Shown: positions 10,424 to 20,348, counted from the first letter of the stretch. The stretch: DNA of 64,000 nucleotides from CAVVMA01 sp963788205 (GCA_963788205.1 CAWBGG010000002.1:1273628-1337627), one strand, 5' to 3'. Notes: generated by a model not told the origin, from the letters alone. Translations and numbers: made by a program.

Positions 10424-11569
10424 TCACACCACGGCGCGAAGCTCCCCGGGAATGTCACGGCGGAGCGCGAGCACCGCCGGCACCAGGCTGCTCAGAATTC
10501 CAATCGAGACAGCGACTGCGAAGCTTTGCAGCAGGACCCGGCGCGGGAGCGCGAACACCAGCGCGAGCGGCCCGAGTGAACTCGAAAAGCGGGGAATCAG
10601 CCTGATAACCGCGAAGGCGGCCAGGCATCCGAACGAGCCGGCCACGACGCCGAGCAGCAACCCCTCGGCGGCCAGGCAGCAGAGCAGGACTTCACGCGTG
10701 AAGCCGATGGCCCGCATTACCGCGAGCGTCTGGCGGCGCTCCCGGACCGACATCGCGGCGGTGTTGGCGCTGACCAATGCGATCGCGAGCATCACGATGA
10801 CCGCGAGCACTCTGGCGCCGTCGAGCAGCAGTCGATAGCCGCCCATCTGGCTCAACGACACTCCCAGTTCGGTTTCGGTCCGGGTTTCTCCCGCTGAGTT
10901 GGCGAACTGCTGGTCGATCTGCGCGATCACGCCCGGGATTGAGCGCGACGAATCGACCTTGATCCAGAGCAGGTTGACGGTCCCCGGCCGGCCGAGCACC
11001 TGGTCCAGACGATCGCGGCGGAACAGCAGCGCGATGGGCGGCGCCTTGTCCCCCAGCGTGCCGACAATTTCGACCTGGATGTCGATCGGATAGATCGTTC
11101 CGCGCAGTGTCACCTGGTCGCCGACCTTCCATCGATACAGCCTCATCAGGGTGGCTCCGACCAGCGCGCCGCTCCGATCGCGGCGAAACCGATCTGCCGC
11201 TTCGCGTGAGATCGCCCAATCGGGCCAGATTTCCTCCACTTCCTCGGGATCGATAGCTGCGCTGGGGATCAGATCCTTCGGGTCGCGATACGCCCCCATG
11301 AACAGGCTTTCGCCCGACACTGCCACGACGTGGGGCATCGACGCTATCCGGCGGCGGTACGCCTCGGGCAGCGAGTAGAAAAAGCCCGCCTTGTTGTAGC
11401 AGACCAATCGCAATGAACCGGCGCGATCGCGCAGGATCTGGTCTACCACGCCCGGCAGGCTCATCAGCGCGGCGAACACGAAAATCGAAACGGCGACCGC
11501 CGCGACGGTAAGCAGCGTCCGCCGGCGGTTGCGAAACAGGTTTCGAACGACCAGGGGTAGGAACTTCAT
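10424..11569 (-). CDS. ABC transporter permease, FtsX/MacB-like
   Basis: A 381-residue permease with the layout of the MacB/LolC/FtsX class. There is one N-terminal helix after NLFRNRRRTLLTVAAVA, a periplasmic domain of about 210 residues, then three C-terminal helices with MSVRERRQTLAVMRAIGFTR between, the typical coupling segment. The partner ATPase and any fusion protein are not next to it in the window, which is odd because these are usually one operon. The start is MKFLPLVVRN. Transported molecule unknown; lipoprotein or peptide export is usual for the class. Confidence 0.87.
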   Translation of the reverse strand: MKFLPLVVRNLFRNRRRTLLTVAAVAVSIFVFAALMSLPGVVDQILRDRAGSLRLVCYNKAGFFYSLPEAYRRRIASMPHVVAVSGESLFMGAYRDPKDLIPSAAIDPEEVEEIWPDWAISREAADRFRRDRSGALVGATLMRLYRWKVGDQVTLRGTIYPIDIQVEIVGTLGDKAPPIALLFRRDRLDQVLGRPGTVNLLWIKVDSSRSIPGVIAQIDQQFANSAGETRTETELGVSLSQMGGYRLLLDGARVLAVIVMLAIALVSANTAAMSVRERRQTLAVMRAIGFTREVLLCCLAAEGLLLGVVAGSFGCLAAFAVIRLIPRFSSSLGPLALVFALPRRVLLQSFAVAVSIGILSSLVPAVLALRRDIPGELRAVV

Positions 11570-11784
11570 GATGGCGGCCACGCGTCACGGCAACCCAGGC
11601 GCCATGCACGCGATTCCGGACCGCCCATTTAGCCTGCGCCATCGAGCGTACTTGTCAACCCTGTCGATCGGCCCATTCGATCCGCGTCCGATCCGATCGG
11701 CGTCATGGGCGGCTTTCGCTAGCGGGTGGGTCCATATAGAGGACAAGATATTGATATCGATCGAGCGCTCGACCTGAGAGAGGA

Positions 11785-13032
11785 ATGGGATCGGCTACGT
11801 CAACCGCGCGCATCAGCCTCGTCATGTCGGGCGGCGGCGCGCGCGGCGCCTACGAGGCGGGGGTGCTTTCTTACCTCTTCGAGGAACTCCCGAAGCTGCT
11901 CGGACGTCCGATCCATTTCGACATCGTCACTGGCACCAGCGTCGGGGCGATCCACGCATGCTGGGTGGCTGCCATGCAGGACGACCCAGACGCGGGCCGG
12001 CGTCTTACCGAGCTCTGGCGCTCGTTGTCGTTCGAGAAGGTCTTCCCGGTCGGCCTAACGGACGCCGTTCGCGTACCATGGCGTCTGCTCGGATTGGGCA
12101 GGGCGAGCGGATGGCTGCCCGCCCGAGAGGATAAGGCGCCGGACCGGCTGCCGGGCCTGTTCGACACGACCCTGCTCGAGTCTATCGTGCGCGAGCAGAT
12201 ACCGTGGAGTGAGCTTCAGCGCAATCTCGACGAGGGCCGGCTGTACGCCTTGGCGGTGGCTGCCACCGAGATCGCCACTGGCCGCTCCGTGGTGTTCGTG
12301 GACAGTCCCGGCGGCAGCATGCCGCAATGGGCAGGCAATCCCTTCGTGATCGCTCGTTCAGCCCGCATCGGTCCCGAACACGCGCTCGCCTCGGCAGCGA
12401 TCCCGCTGATCTTCCCCGCGGTTCGCATCGATCGCGCCTATTACTACGACGGCGGGCTTCGTCTGAATACACCGCTGGCGCCGGCGCTGCGGCTGGGAGC
12501 CAACCGGGTTCTGGTGATCGGGCTTCGCTACCAGCGCTCGGCCTACGAGGAGGATCACATCGCGCGCGAGCGAGTGGCGAATTATTCGAGCCTGACCTAC
12601 CTCAGCGGCAAGGCGCTGAACGCGATGCTGCTGGACCGTGTTGAGCACGACGTTGATCGCCTCAGGCTTTTCAACGCCATCCTCGAGCGTGGCGTCAAGG
12701 CTTACGGTCCGGAGTTCCTGGAACAGATCAACGAGCCGATCGTGACGGCGCGCAACGCGCCCTACCGCATCGTCGAGAATCTGTTCCTGCGGCCATCGAA
12801 GGATATCGGCGCGATCGCAGCCGAGTGTCTCGAACACCAGTCGCGCAGCCGTAGCACCCGCGAATGGTTAAGCCGCAATGTGGCCCGCTACGCCGGCCGT
12901 GGCGCCGTCGGCGAAGCCGACCTGCTTTCGTATCTCCTCTTCGACCGCTGCTACGTAGATCACCTGATAGAGCTCGGCCGGCACGACGCCGGGCAGCTCT
13001 CCGAACCGCTCGGCAAGTTCTTCTCGGCGTGA
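11785..13032 (+). CDS. Patatin-like phospholipase
   Basis: A 415-residue alpha/beta hydrolase of the patatin family. The glycine-rich oxyanion loop SGGGARGAYEAGVL lies at residues 15-28, the nucleophile elbow GTSVG places Ser52, and the catalytic Asp222 is in the DGG motif after ASAAIPLIFP. The C-terminal 170 residues, helical and charged, resemble the DUF3376-type extension seen in cytoplasmic patatins. The family cleaves acyl esters of phospholipids. It stands alone after a 200-base gap; no signal peptide. Confidence 0.9.
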   Translation: MGSATSTARISLVMSGGGARGAYEAGVLSYLFEELPKLLGRPIHFDIVTGTSVGAIHACWVAAMQDDPDAGRRLTELWRSLSFEKVFPVGLTDAVRVPWRLLGLGRASGWLPAREDKAPDRLPGLFDTTLLESIVREQIPWSELQRNLDEGRLYALAVAATEIATGRSVVFVDSPGGSMPQWAGNPFVIARSARIGPEHALASAAIPLIFPAVRIDRAYYYDGGLRLNTPLAPALRLGANRVLVIGLRYQRSAYEEDHIARERVANYSSLTYLSGKALNAMLLDRVEHDVDRLRLFNAILERGVKAYGPEFLEQINEPIVTARNAPYRIVENLFLRPSKDIGAIAAECLEHQSRSRSTREWLSRNVARYAGRGAVGEADLLSYLLFDRCYVDHLIELGRHDAGQLSEPLGKFFSA

Positions 13033-13110
13033 CCAGTGAAATGGAAGCCGCCCGCCGAACAACCTGACCACTAGCCTCCGGCAAGGTTGAGTGCCACAGG
13101 TCGCGGCGGG

Positions 13111-14487
13111 CTATTGATTCACCAGACCGCCGTAGTACTGGCCGGTGGACGTCGTCTCCCCCTTTTCGACGGCCTGAGCCGCGGCCTGCTCGGACAGCGT
13201 CCTCACCATAGGATAGGACTCGCCGACGATAGAGGGGCTGTAATTGAGATAGGCGAAAAAGTAGAGCGACCAGAAGGGTGAGATGTACTCGATATTCTCG
13301 AGCTGGCACAGGCGGACCATCGTTCCCAGGTAGGCTTGATCCAGCGGCGCCCAGAAGTTGAAGGGATCGAGCTTGAAGACATTGTAAGCGTCGCCGCCGG
13401 CAAACGACTCGCTCTTGTACAGCCAGGCCTCGTCCATCGTCATGCTCTTGCCATTTTTTTGGGCCAGCGTCGCGACCTGCAGGGCCGTCATGATGTCTGC
13501 GGTGCTGGTGATCGGATAGAAATGGATCGCGATCGTATCGAGGTCGGTTTTCACCAGGCTTTGCGCGATCGCGATATTCCCCCAGGTGCCGATTCCGGCT
13601 TCGACCTTGGTGTTCCCGCGCTCAAGTCCCGCCATCGCAGCGTTCACATAGGCGGTCCATCCCGCCGGAGTATTGAGCTGAGGCAGGCTCAGCAGGCTGG
13701 CTTCGGTGTCGGGCTCGGAGCCCAGGTTCAGCCAATCGGGCGCCAGATCATCGATGATCATCTGGGCGATCTGGTTCTTGTTTTTGGCATACTGGGCCGC
13801 AGTCAGGCCCTTGTAGCTGACCGTAATACCCTGTTCGGGAAAAATCGGGCCGGTCTCGACATCCAGCTTCAGGCCGCGCTGGTGAACGTCCGCCGCCACG
13901 TCCTCGAAGAACGTCAGATACTGCTCGCTGTTCGCGAACGACGGAAGAATCAGCGGATAGGAGACGGCGACCGTGACGCCCTGGACGTTTAGAGCCTGGA
14001 GCGCGTCGAGGTAGGCGTCGACACCATTCATCGCGGTGGCTGCGAGCAGCCCCGGGCCGACATTGCCGTTGGCGGGCAGCAGCTCGGTTCCCAAGGTAAC
14101 CGGATTGGTCTGCCCCTTGTCCACCGAATTGAGGACCGTATTGCTCTGGTTGATGTTTTTCTGCAGGAAGCCGTAGAGCGCCTTGTATACGGCCGGAATC
14201 GCCACTGCGGTCCCAGTCGCGGTTGGGATCGGGATCGACGTAGGGGTTGGAGTTAACGTTGCCGTTGCGGTGATGGTTGCACTCGCCATCGCGGTTGGGG
14301 TTGCAGTTGCGGTTGGAGATGGACTCGCGACCGCAGTTGGCATCGGCGTTGGTGTGCCGCGCCGCGTCGCGGTTGGAGTCGCAGAGCGCCGAGCCGCTGG
14401 CATCGCCGTCGAATTGGCGAACAGCGCGCGTGACGGCGCCGCGATCAGAACCCACACAATCGCCACGGCCGCGATGCTTCTTCGCAT
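13111..14487 (-). CDS. Secreted TIM-barrel, clan GH-A-like protein with Thr/Pro linker
   Basis: A 458-residue exported protein: signal peptide (residues 1-25), a Ser/Thr/Pro/Ala-rich linker (about 35-95), then a barrel-like domain. Two acidic residues fit a retaining clan GH-A glycosidase: Glu258 in LNLGSEPDT (position of the acid/base after strand 4) and Glu353 in MTMDEAWLY (nucleophile after strand 7), 95 residues apart. LDVETGPIF and TIAIHFYPI are barrel-strand-like. It resembles GH53-type galactanases in outline, but I cannot assign a family or substrate. The linker suggests cell-surface or extracellular action. Adjacent genes are unrelated. Confidence 0.7.
   Translation of the reverse strand: MRRSIAAVAIVWVLIAAPSRALFANSTAMPAARRSATPTATRRGTPTPMPTAVASPSPTATATPTAMASATITATATLTPTPTSIPIPTATGTAVAIPAVYKALYGFLQKNINQSNTVLNSVDKGQTNPVTLGTELLPANGNVGPGLLAATAMNGVDAYLDALQALNVQGVTVAVSYPLILPSFANSEQYLTFFEDVAADVHQRGLKLDVETGPIFPEQGITVSYKGLTAAQYAKNKNQIAQMIIDDLAPDWLNLGSEPDTEASLLSLPQLNTPAGWTAYVNAAMAGLERGNTKVEAGIGTWGNIAIAQSLVKTDLDTIAIHFYPITSTADIMTALQVATLAQKNGKSMTMDEAWLYKSESFAGGDAYNVFKLDPFNFWAPLDQAYLGTMVRLCQLENIEYISPFWSLYFFAYLNYSPSIVGESYPMVRTLSEQAAAQAVEKGETTSTGQYYGGLVNQ
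14195..14410. repeat. Degenerate short tandem repeat coding the Thr/Pro linker
   Basis: A run of imperfect GCGGTTGG-type 6-12-base units (plus-strand view) that encodes the alternating Thr/Pro/Ala linker of the secreted barrel protein. Such low-complexity runs change length easily by slippage. Confidence 0.75.
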
Positions 14488-14784
14488 TGCAGGAGCCTAC
14501 TCCATAAGGCGAAAAGTGTCGATTTCGAGACCGCCGGCACGAGGCCGCGGCGCTGGTTTTCCCGAACCTGTACGCGGCGCTGAGCTTCGACCCATTGCCC
14601 ATCTGCCGCGCATCTTGAGCGAAATGAAGGCATCTTATGACGTGCTGATCAAAGGAACTTCCCTCGATCGGTTGAGACCCCGCTCGGATCCCGCAGGGCG
14701 CGGTCTTTGCATTTAGTGGCGGGTTAACTCCGGGAAGCTCCCCATGATCTTCCCGCGATAACCCAAACCGCGGAGGATACCATC

Positions 14785-16968
14785 TTGAGCGGAAGCTCGG
14801 CACGTCTGCAGGCTATCGAGGCCGTCACCACCTACCATTCGGTCGCGGCGCCCCTGTCATTCGCGAACGTCTCGGCCAGTGAGCTGTTCGGCGCCAACGT
14901 CTTCAACAAGTCGGTGATGAAGGACCGGCTCCCCAAGCCGGTGTACAAATCGTTGCTGCGCACCATCGATACGGGATCGCCCCTGGACCCGTCGATCGCG
15001 GACGGCGTCGCCTCGGCGATGAAGGAATGGGCGATCCAGAAAGGAGCCACCCACTATTCGCATGTGTTTTATCCGCTACACGGGTTCACGGCCGAGAAAC
15101 ACGACAGCTTCCTCTCGCCCGACTCCGAGGGCGGTGCGATAGCCGAGTTCGGCGGCAAGACGCTGATCCAGGGTGAACCCGACGCGTCGAGCTTCCCCAA
15201 CGGCGGCATCCGCGTTACCGCCGAGGCCCGCGGCTACACGGCCTGGGACGTAACCAGTCCGGCCTATCTCCTCGAAACCCCCAACGGAATGACGCTGTGC
15301 ATTCCGACCGCGTTTGTATCGTGGACCGGCGAGGCGCTGGACAAAAAGACTCCGCTGCTGCGCTCACTGCAGGCGCTGAACAAGCAGGCCCAGCGGATTC
15401 TGAAGCTCTTCGGTCATAAGGATCCGGCCACGGTGGTTTCGTACGCTGGGGCCGAGCAGGAGTATTTCCTGATCGACCGGCACTTCTTTTTCTCGCGGCC
15501 GGATCTGCTGGCGACCGGACGCACGCTGTTCGGGGCGCCGCCGCCCAAGGGCCAGGAGTTCGAGGATCATTACCTCGGTGCCATCCCCGACCGAGTGCTC
15601 GGCTTCATGCTCGAGAGCGAGCGCGAGCTGTTCAAGCTCGGAATTCCAGCCAAGACGCGGCACAATGAGGTCGCGCCAGGCCAGTTCGAACTCGCGCCGA
15701 TGTTCGAGAACGCCAACGTGGCGAGTGATCATCAGCAACTTCTGATGGTCACGCTCAAGCGGGTGGCCGAAAAATTCGGCATGGCCTGCCTGCTGCACGA
15801 GAAGCCCTTTGCAGGCATCAACGGATCGGGCAAGCATGTCAACTTCTCGCTCGGCAACGCAACCCAGGGCAACCTGCTCGACCCGGGCGATACACCGCAC
15901 GCCAACGCACAGTTCCTGGTCTTCTGCGCGGCGGTCATCCGTGCGGTCCATCGATGGAGCGGGCTGCTGCGAGCCGTGGTCGCGACCGCCTCCAACGATC
16001 ATCGGCTCGGCGCCAATGAGGCGCCGCCGGCAATTATCTCGGTCTTCCTGGGTGAGCAGCTCACGGACATTTTCGATCAGGTGGCCAAGGGCGGCGCCAA
16101 GAGCTCGAAGGGGAAAGAAACGCTCATGGTCGGCGTTGACACCCTGCCCACGCTCCCCAAGGATCCCGGCGACCGCAACCGCACCAGCCCCTTCGCCTTC
16201 ACCGGGAATCGTTTCGAATTCCGAGCCGTGGGATCGTCGCAATCGATCTCTGGACCGCTGGTAGCGATGAACACCATCATGGCCGAGTCACTCGACTATA
16301 TCGCCACCCGCCTGGAGAAAGAGGTTGCGGGCGACCCCGGCAAGTTCAACGGGGCGGTTCAGAAAATCCTCGAAGAGATTATCAAAGAGCACGGCGGCAT
16401 CGTTTATAACGGCAATGGCTATACAGAGGCGTGGCACGCGGAAGCCGAAAAGCGCGGCCTGCCCAACCTGCGCTCGTGCGTGGAGGCGCTCCCCGTGCTC
16501 GGTAGCAAGGAAACCACCGAATTGTTTGAGCATTACGAGGTGCTCACGGCGCGGGAGCTGCACAGCCGGATGGACGTGTACCTCGAACAGTACTGTCTTA
16601 CCGTCGGACTCGAAGCGCGCACCGCGATCGAGATGGCGAAGACCATCATCTTCCCCGCAGCAATCCGTTATCAGGGCGAGCTGGCCGCGACCTGCGCGAG
16701 CCTTAAGGCGGTGGGCTACACCTTCGACACCGACACGCTGGATAAGATCACCGCGCTGGTGAAGGAGTTGCAGGATGGGATCGCAAAGCTCGAAAAGGTG
16801 TTGGCATCCCATGGAGGCAAGACGAAGCTCGAACACGCGGCTCATCTGTGCCACGAGGTGATCCCCGCGATGGCGGCGGCGCGTAAAACCGCCGACACGC
16901 TCGAAGGCATGGTTGCCGACGATCTGTGGCCGCTGGCGACGTATCAGGAGATGCTTTTCATCATGTAG
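14785..16968 (+). CDS. glnN: Glutamine synthetase type III
   Basis: ATP-dependent ammonia assimilation into glutamine by the large GSIII form; 727 residues, the usual length. Diagnostic pieces are the N-terminal FGANVFNKSVMKDRLP, THYSHVFYPLHGFTAEKHDSF, AGAEQEYFLID (metal-binding glutamates), NEVAPGQFELAP, NGSGKHVNFSLG, and NRTSPFAFTGNRFEFR near the ATP site. The start is TTG at 14785 with GGAGG seven bases upstream; no better ATG exists. No PII or other nitrogen gene is adjacent. The 297-base upstream gap holds no recognisable gene. Confidence 0.95.
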   Translation: MSGSSARLQAIEAVTTYHSVAAPLSFANVSASELFGANVFNKSVMKDRLPKPVYKSLLRTIDTGSPLDPSIADGVASAMKEWAIQKGATHYSHVFYPLHGFTAEKHDSFLSPDSEGGAIAEFGGKTLIQGEPDASSFPNGGIRVTAEARGYTAWDVTSPAYLLETPNGMTLCIPTAFVSWTGEALDKKTPLLRSLQALNKQAQRILKLFGHKDPATVVSYAGAEQEYFLIDRHFFFSRPDLLATGRTLFGAPPPKGQEFEDHYLGAIPDRVLGFMLESERELFKLGIPAKTRHNEVAPGQFELAPMFENANVASDHQQLLMVTLKRVAEKFGMACLLHEKPFAGINGSGKHVNFSLGNATQGNLLDPGDTPHANAQFLVFCAAVIRAVHRWSGLLRAVVATASNDHRLGANEAPPAIISVFLGEQLTDIFDQVAKGGAKSSKGKETLMVGVDTLPTLPKDPGDRNRTSPFAFTGNRFEFRAVGSSQSISGPLVAMNTIMAESLDYIATRLEKEVAGDPGKFNGAVQKILEEIIKEHGGIVYNGNGYTEAWHAEAEKRGLPNLRSCVEALPVLGSKETTELFEHYEVLTARELHSRMDVYLEQYCLTVGLEARTAIEMAKTIIFPAAIRYQGELAATCASLKAVGYTFDTDTLDKITALVKELQDGIAKLEKVLASHGGKTKLEHAAHLCHEVIPAMAAARKTADTLEGMVADDLWPLATYQEMLFIM

Positions 16969-17108
16969 GCTTCCGTCCAACGGACCGAGGTTGCTTCGAT
17001 AGCCTGTCTCAGGAAATGGACACTGTAGCGTCACAACCTCTTAATCTAGCCGGGATATGACAGTGTGGGAGCGCCGTCCGCTCCCGAGGTGGCGGCCGAG
17101 GAGTCTGG

Positions 17109-18516
17109 ATGGCTGATTTCGAATACGACCTGATAGCGATCGGATCCGGTCCGGCGGGGCATCATGGCGCGATCCAGGCAGCCAAGTTGCGCAAGCGCGT
17201 GATGGTCGTGGAGCGCAAGGCGATCGTCGGCGGAATCTGCATGAACGTCGGCACGATTCCGAGCAAGACCATGCGCGAGGCCGTGCTCTATCTCTCCGGC
17301 TATCGCGAGCATGCGATCTACGGCGAGTCCTACAAAGTCAAGGAAAAAATCACCCTGCAAGACCTGCTCTTCCGGGTCGATCCGGTGGTCCGCCATGAAG
17401 TTGAACGTGATGCGCCATCAGTTGCAACGCAACAACGTCGAGCTGACGCACGCCGAGGCTTCGTTCCAGGATGCGCACACGTTGCGTCTCAGTCTCGGCA
17501 ACGGCGCAGGCTCGCGCGAGGTCACCGCCGACAAGGTCCTGCTGGCGGTGGGAACCGAAGCGGTGCGCGATCCCCGGATGCCGCTGGACGGGAAATGCGT
17601 CTTCTCCGCCGACGACATCCTGCTGATGGACGGGTTGCCGCAGACCCTCACCGTGATCGGAGCGGGGGTGATCGGATGTGAATACGCGAGCATGTTTGCC
17701 GCCCTCGGCGTCCGCGTCACGGTGGTTGACAAGCGCGCCCGCCTGTTGCCGTTTATCGACTCGGAGATCGTCGAGGCGCTCACCTACCATCTCCGCGAGA
17801 ATCGGGTCACGCTGCGGCTGGGAGAGGAAGTCGATTGCGTCGAGTTGATCGAAGATGCCAACGGCAAGCGCGTTCGGGTCAAGCTCGTCAGCGGCAAGCA
17901 GATAGTAAGCGACAAGGTGCTATGCAGCACCGGCCGCTCCGGCGCGACGTTGAAGCTCAACCTCGACGCGATCGGCGTAAAGACGGACGATCGCGGGCGG
18001 ATAAAGGTGAACCAGTTCTTCCAGTCGGAAGTCCCCTCGATCTATGGCGCCGGCGACGTGATCGGCTTCCCGAGCCTCGCTTCCACCTCAAAGGAGCAGG
18101 GGCGGATCGCCGCCTGTCATGCCTTTGGCCTCGAGACCGCGCACACTCCCGAGCTCTTTCCCTACGGCGTGTACACCATCCCGGAAATCTCGTTCGTCGG
18201 CCGTACTGAAGATGAGCTGACCGAAGCCGGCGTGCCGTACGAGATCGGCAAGGCCAACTATCGCGAGATCGCGCGCGGGCAGATTCTCGGCGACACGATC
18301 GGGATGCTCAAGCTGATCTTCCATCGCGAGACCTTGAAGCTGCTCGGCGTGCACGCGATCGGCGACGGCGCGGTCGAGCTGGTTCATATCGGGCAAGCCG
18401 TGATGGCGCTGGACGGCAAGCTCGACTATTTCATCCGCACGGTCTTCAACTATCCGACGCTTGCCGAGTGCTACAAAAACGCCGCCTTCGACGGAATCAA
18501 CCGCTTGCAGACCTAG
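17109..18516 (+). CDS. sthA: Soluble pyridine nucleotide transhydrogenase (one frame break)
   Basis: FAD flavoprotein moving hydride between NADPH and NAD+. The N-terminal FAD motif (YDLIAIGSGPAGHHGA), GGICMNVGTIPSKT (one cysteine of the disulfide pair is absent, as in the Si-specific transhydrogenases), the second nucleotide site (TLTVIGAGVIGCEYASMF), and the C-terminal interface (FNYPTLAECYKNAAFDGINR) all fit SthA. The frame breaks at about 17400-17410 after VVRHEV; one extra base restores about 469 residues. GAGGAG precedes the ATG. It may balance NADPH for biosynthesis or F420 chemistry. Confidence 0.92.
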
Positions 18517-18608
18517 GAGCTTGTGCACGTTTTCCCGGTGCCATCGCGATTGTGTGGAGCGGAAGGTAGAGAGACAGGGACATCGCGATGCGATAAAATT
18601 CGGCCCTC

Positions 18609-19394
18609 GTGGCTGCTCGGGCTCATCAGTTCTATGCGGTTGCCTTTGAAGAGAATCTCTCTCTGAAGCAGCTATCTCCGTTCTTCCCCCGAGCCAGAAT
18701 CAGCGCCCACGAACTATACATGCCGCTGGAGCCTGACGGCGGAATTTACATTTATCCGTTCGGCGCGGTCGTAATGCGCAACGTCCCGCCCGAGCGCAGG
18801 GACGCGGAATTGGCCCCGCTGCGTCAGGCGAGTCCCAAGCTCACGACCAAGGTTGTGCGCGAGGACTATTCGGTTATCGAAGACTCGAGCTTCCAAACCG
18901 GAATCGTCGACGGCACGCTGCACGTCGATCGCATGACCGCGGCGCGCGAGGCGGTGGTCGCATTGACCGTCGCGCAGAGCGCGGCGATGGAATACTACGA
19001 GCGGATCGTCCAGGACCTGTTCGCCCGGACCAACACGCTCGTGCAGCAACTCGCGGAGAAAGGAACCGTCCCGTTCCGCACCCGCCCGTTGCATCGCTTT
19101 ATCGGTGAAGCGATTTCCACGCGCACCGAAGTACTTTCCGTGCTGCACCTGCTGGACAAGCCGGACGCGACCTGGGACGACCCCGCGATGGACCGGATCT
19201 ACGATGACCTGCGCGACGAGTTCGACCTTATCGATCGCTACGCAGCGCTGGAATCCGAGCTGCATAGTATCCAGGAGGCGCTCGAACTCGTGCTCGACGT
19301 GGCCCGGGATCGCCGGCTGGTTCTGCTCGAAGTCGCCGTCGCGCTGCTGATCGTGCTGGAGATAGTGTTCAGCGTAGTGAGATTCACGCTATAG
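18609..19394 (+). CDS. RMD1/YagE family (DUF155) protein
   Basis: A 261-residue protein with GTG start. The N-terminal half has the family's mixed alpha/beta pattern (FYAVAFEENLSLKQL; GGIYIYPFGAVVMRNV; ETGIV-like DSSFQTGIVDGTLHVDRM; AVALTVAQSAAMEYYE). The C-terminal part has ATWDDPAMDRIYDDL, a helix, and a final membrane helix (LLEVAVALLIVLEIVFSVV). Eukaryotic RMD1 relatives are mitochondrial inner-membrane proteins linked to translation; the bacterial role is not known. It follows sthA by 92 bases and is followed by a palindromic repeat element. Confidence 0.85.
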   Translation: MAARAHQFYAVAFEENLSLKQLSPFFPRARISAHELYMPLEPDGGIYIYPFGAVVMRNVPPERRDAELAPLRQASPKLTTKVVREDYSVIEDSSFQTGIVDGTLHVDRMTAAREAVVALTVAQSAAMEYYERIVQDLFARTNTLVQQLAEKGTVPFRTRPLHRFIGEAISTRTEVLSVLHLLDKPDATWDDPAMDRIYDDLRDEFDLIDRYAALESELHSIQEALELVLDVARDRRLVLLEVAVALLIVLEIVFSVVRFTL

Positions 19395-19474
19395 GTGCGG
19401 GACCTTGCTGCGGACGGTCCACGGCAATTCCGAGCCCAATCTGCGAGCCGGGCGAGCCGCGTGGCCGCGCTGGT

Positions 19475-19594
19475 AGTGGCGGTTTTGGAGTCGGATGGCC
19501 GGCAGGGACGCCGGCCACTACCCTGAATGAACCTCCTACATCGGGTAGGGGCCGGTCTCCGCGCCGGCCCGTGCGGTCAAAACCGCCTGCTACC
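19475..19594. repeat. Dispersed palindromic element A, copy 1
   Basis: An element of about 120 bp with imperfect terminal inverted repeats (GTGGCGGTTTTG at the left, CAAAACCGCC at the right). Inside are palindromes, including GGCCGGC-AGGGAC-GCCGGCC and GGGGCCGG...CCGGCCC. A second copy lies at 60904-61026 in the same orientation, with clearly related sequence throughout. It fills much of the 300-base gap between the RMD1-family gene and rplU, where nothing else is seen. It looks like a non-autonomous MITE or REP-type unit; no transposase is visible. Confidence 0.8.
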
Positions 19595-19696
19595 GCACCG
19601 TGGTACTGGCCCAATCTAATTCGGCCAGTACCCGCACCGTTACAAGCGTTGACAGCGATCGGTCCGTCCGATAACTAATGGGGTTCTGGTTTGGCC

Positions 19697-20014
19697 ATGT
19701 TTGCAATTGTCAGAACCGGCGGAAAACAATATAAAGTCGCGGTCGGCGATCAACTCGCCGTCGAGCGGCTCGAAGGCGAGGTCGGCGCGCAGGTCTCGCT
19801 GGCGGACGTTCTCGCCGTCGGCGGGAACGGAACCGCTATCGTGGGCAAGCCCACGGTCGCCGGCGCGTCGATACGCGCCAGGATCGTGCAGCAGCCGCGT
19901 GCGACCAAGGTGATCGTGTTCAAGAAAAAGCGGCGCAAGAATTACCGCCGCAAGCGCGGCCATCGCCAGGAGTTGACGCTGCTCAAGATCGAGGAGATCC
20001 AGCCGGGAGCCTGA
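19697..20014 (+). CDS. rplU: 50S ribosomal protein L21
   Basis: Large-subunit protein bL21, 105 residues from MFAIVRTGGKQYKVAVGDQL. KVIVFKKKRRKNYRRKRGH and LKIEEI near the end match the family. A TTG two codons upstream could also start it, but the ATG fits the family start. It opens the conserved rplU-rpmA pair. Confidence 0.97.
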   Translation: MFAIVRTGGKQYKVAVGDQLAVERLEGEVGAQVSLADVLAVGGNGTAIVGKPTVAGASIRARIVQQPRATKVIVFKKKRRKNYRRKRGHRQELTLLKIEEIQPGA

Positions 20015-20036
20015 TTGGCTAACAGGGAGACCATCC

Positions 20037-20324
20037 GTGGCGCATAAGAAAGGACAAGGATCCACGCGCAACGGGCGCGATAGCCCGGGGCAGCGGCGCG
20101 GAATAAAAATCTACAGCGGACAGCCGGTCCGGGCGGGCAATATCCTGGTCCGCCAGTGCGGCACGCGAATCCATCCGGGACGCAACGTCGGGATGGGCCG
20201 TGATTTCACGATCTACGCGAAAATCGACGGCGTGACGAATTACCAGACCCGCGGCGAGCGCAAGGTCGTCAGCGTCGAGCCGAAGCCGCAGCCGTCCGAA
20301 AGTGCCGGCGTATCGGCTCAGTAG
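20037..20324 (+). CDS. rpmA: 50S ribosomal protein L27
   Basis: Large-subunit protein bL27, whose N-terminus reaches the peptidyl-transferase centre. It has a GTG start, then AHKKGQGSTRNGRDSPGQRRG, ILVRQCGTRIHPG and NVGMGRDFTIYA. There is no Firmicutes-type cleavable leader. It is 22 bases downstream of rplU and is followed by a strong terminator, so L21-L27 form a short transcription unit. Confidence 0.97.
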   Translation: MAHKKGQGSTRNGRDSPGQRRGIKIYSGQPVRAGNILVRQCGTRIHPGRNVGMGRDFTIYAKIDGVTNYQTRGERKVVSVEPKPQPSESAGVSAQ

Positions 20325-20348
20325 CTTTGCGGTTCAAAGTGGAAGTAT

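Noticed and set aside
11785..13032. First patatin gene considered as part of the defence operon
   Set aside because: It is 14 kb away, has no TIR or SLOG neighbour and carries a different C-terminal extension; likely a housekeeping lipase.
15364..16242. Minus-strand 292-codon frame opposite glnN
   Set aside because: Antisense shadow of a certain type III glutamine synthetase; no recognisable domain.
19384..19614. Minus-strand 76-codon frame similar to one at 60803-61021
   Set aside because: The similarity comes only from palindromic element A; there is no ribosome site or gene-like codon use.
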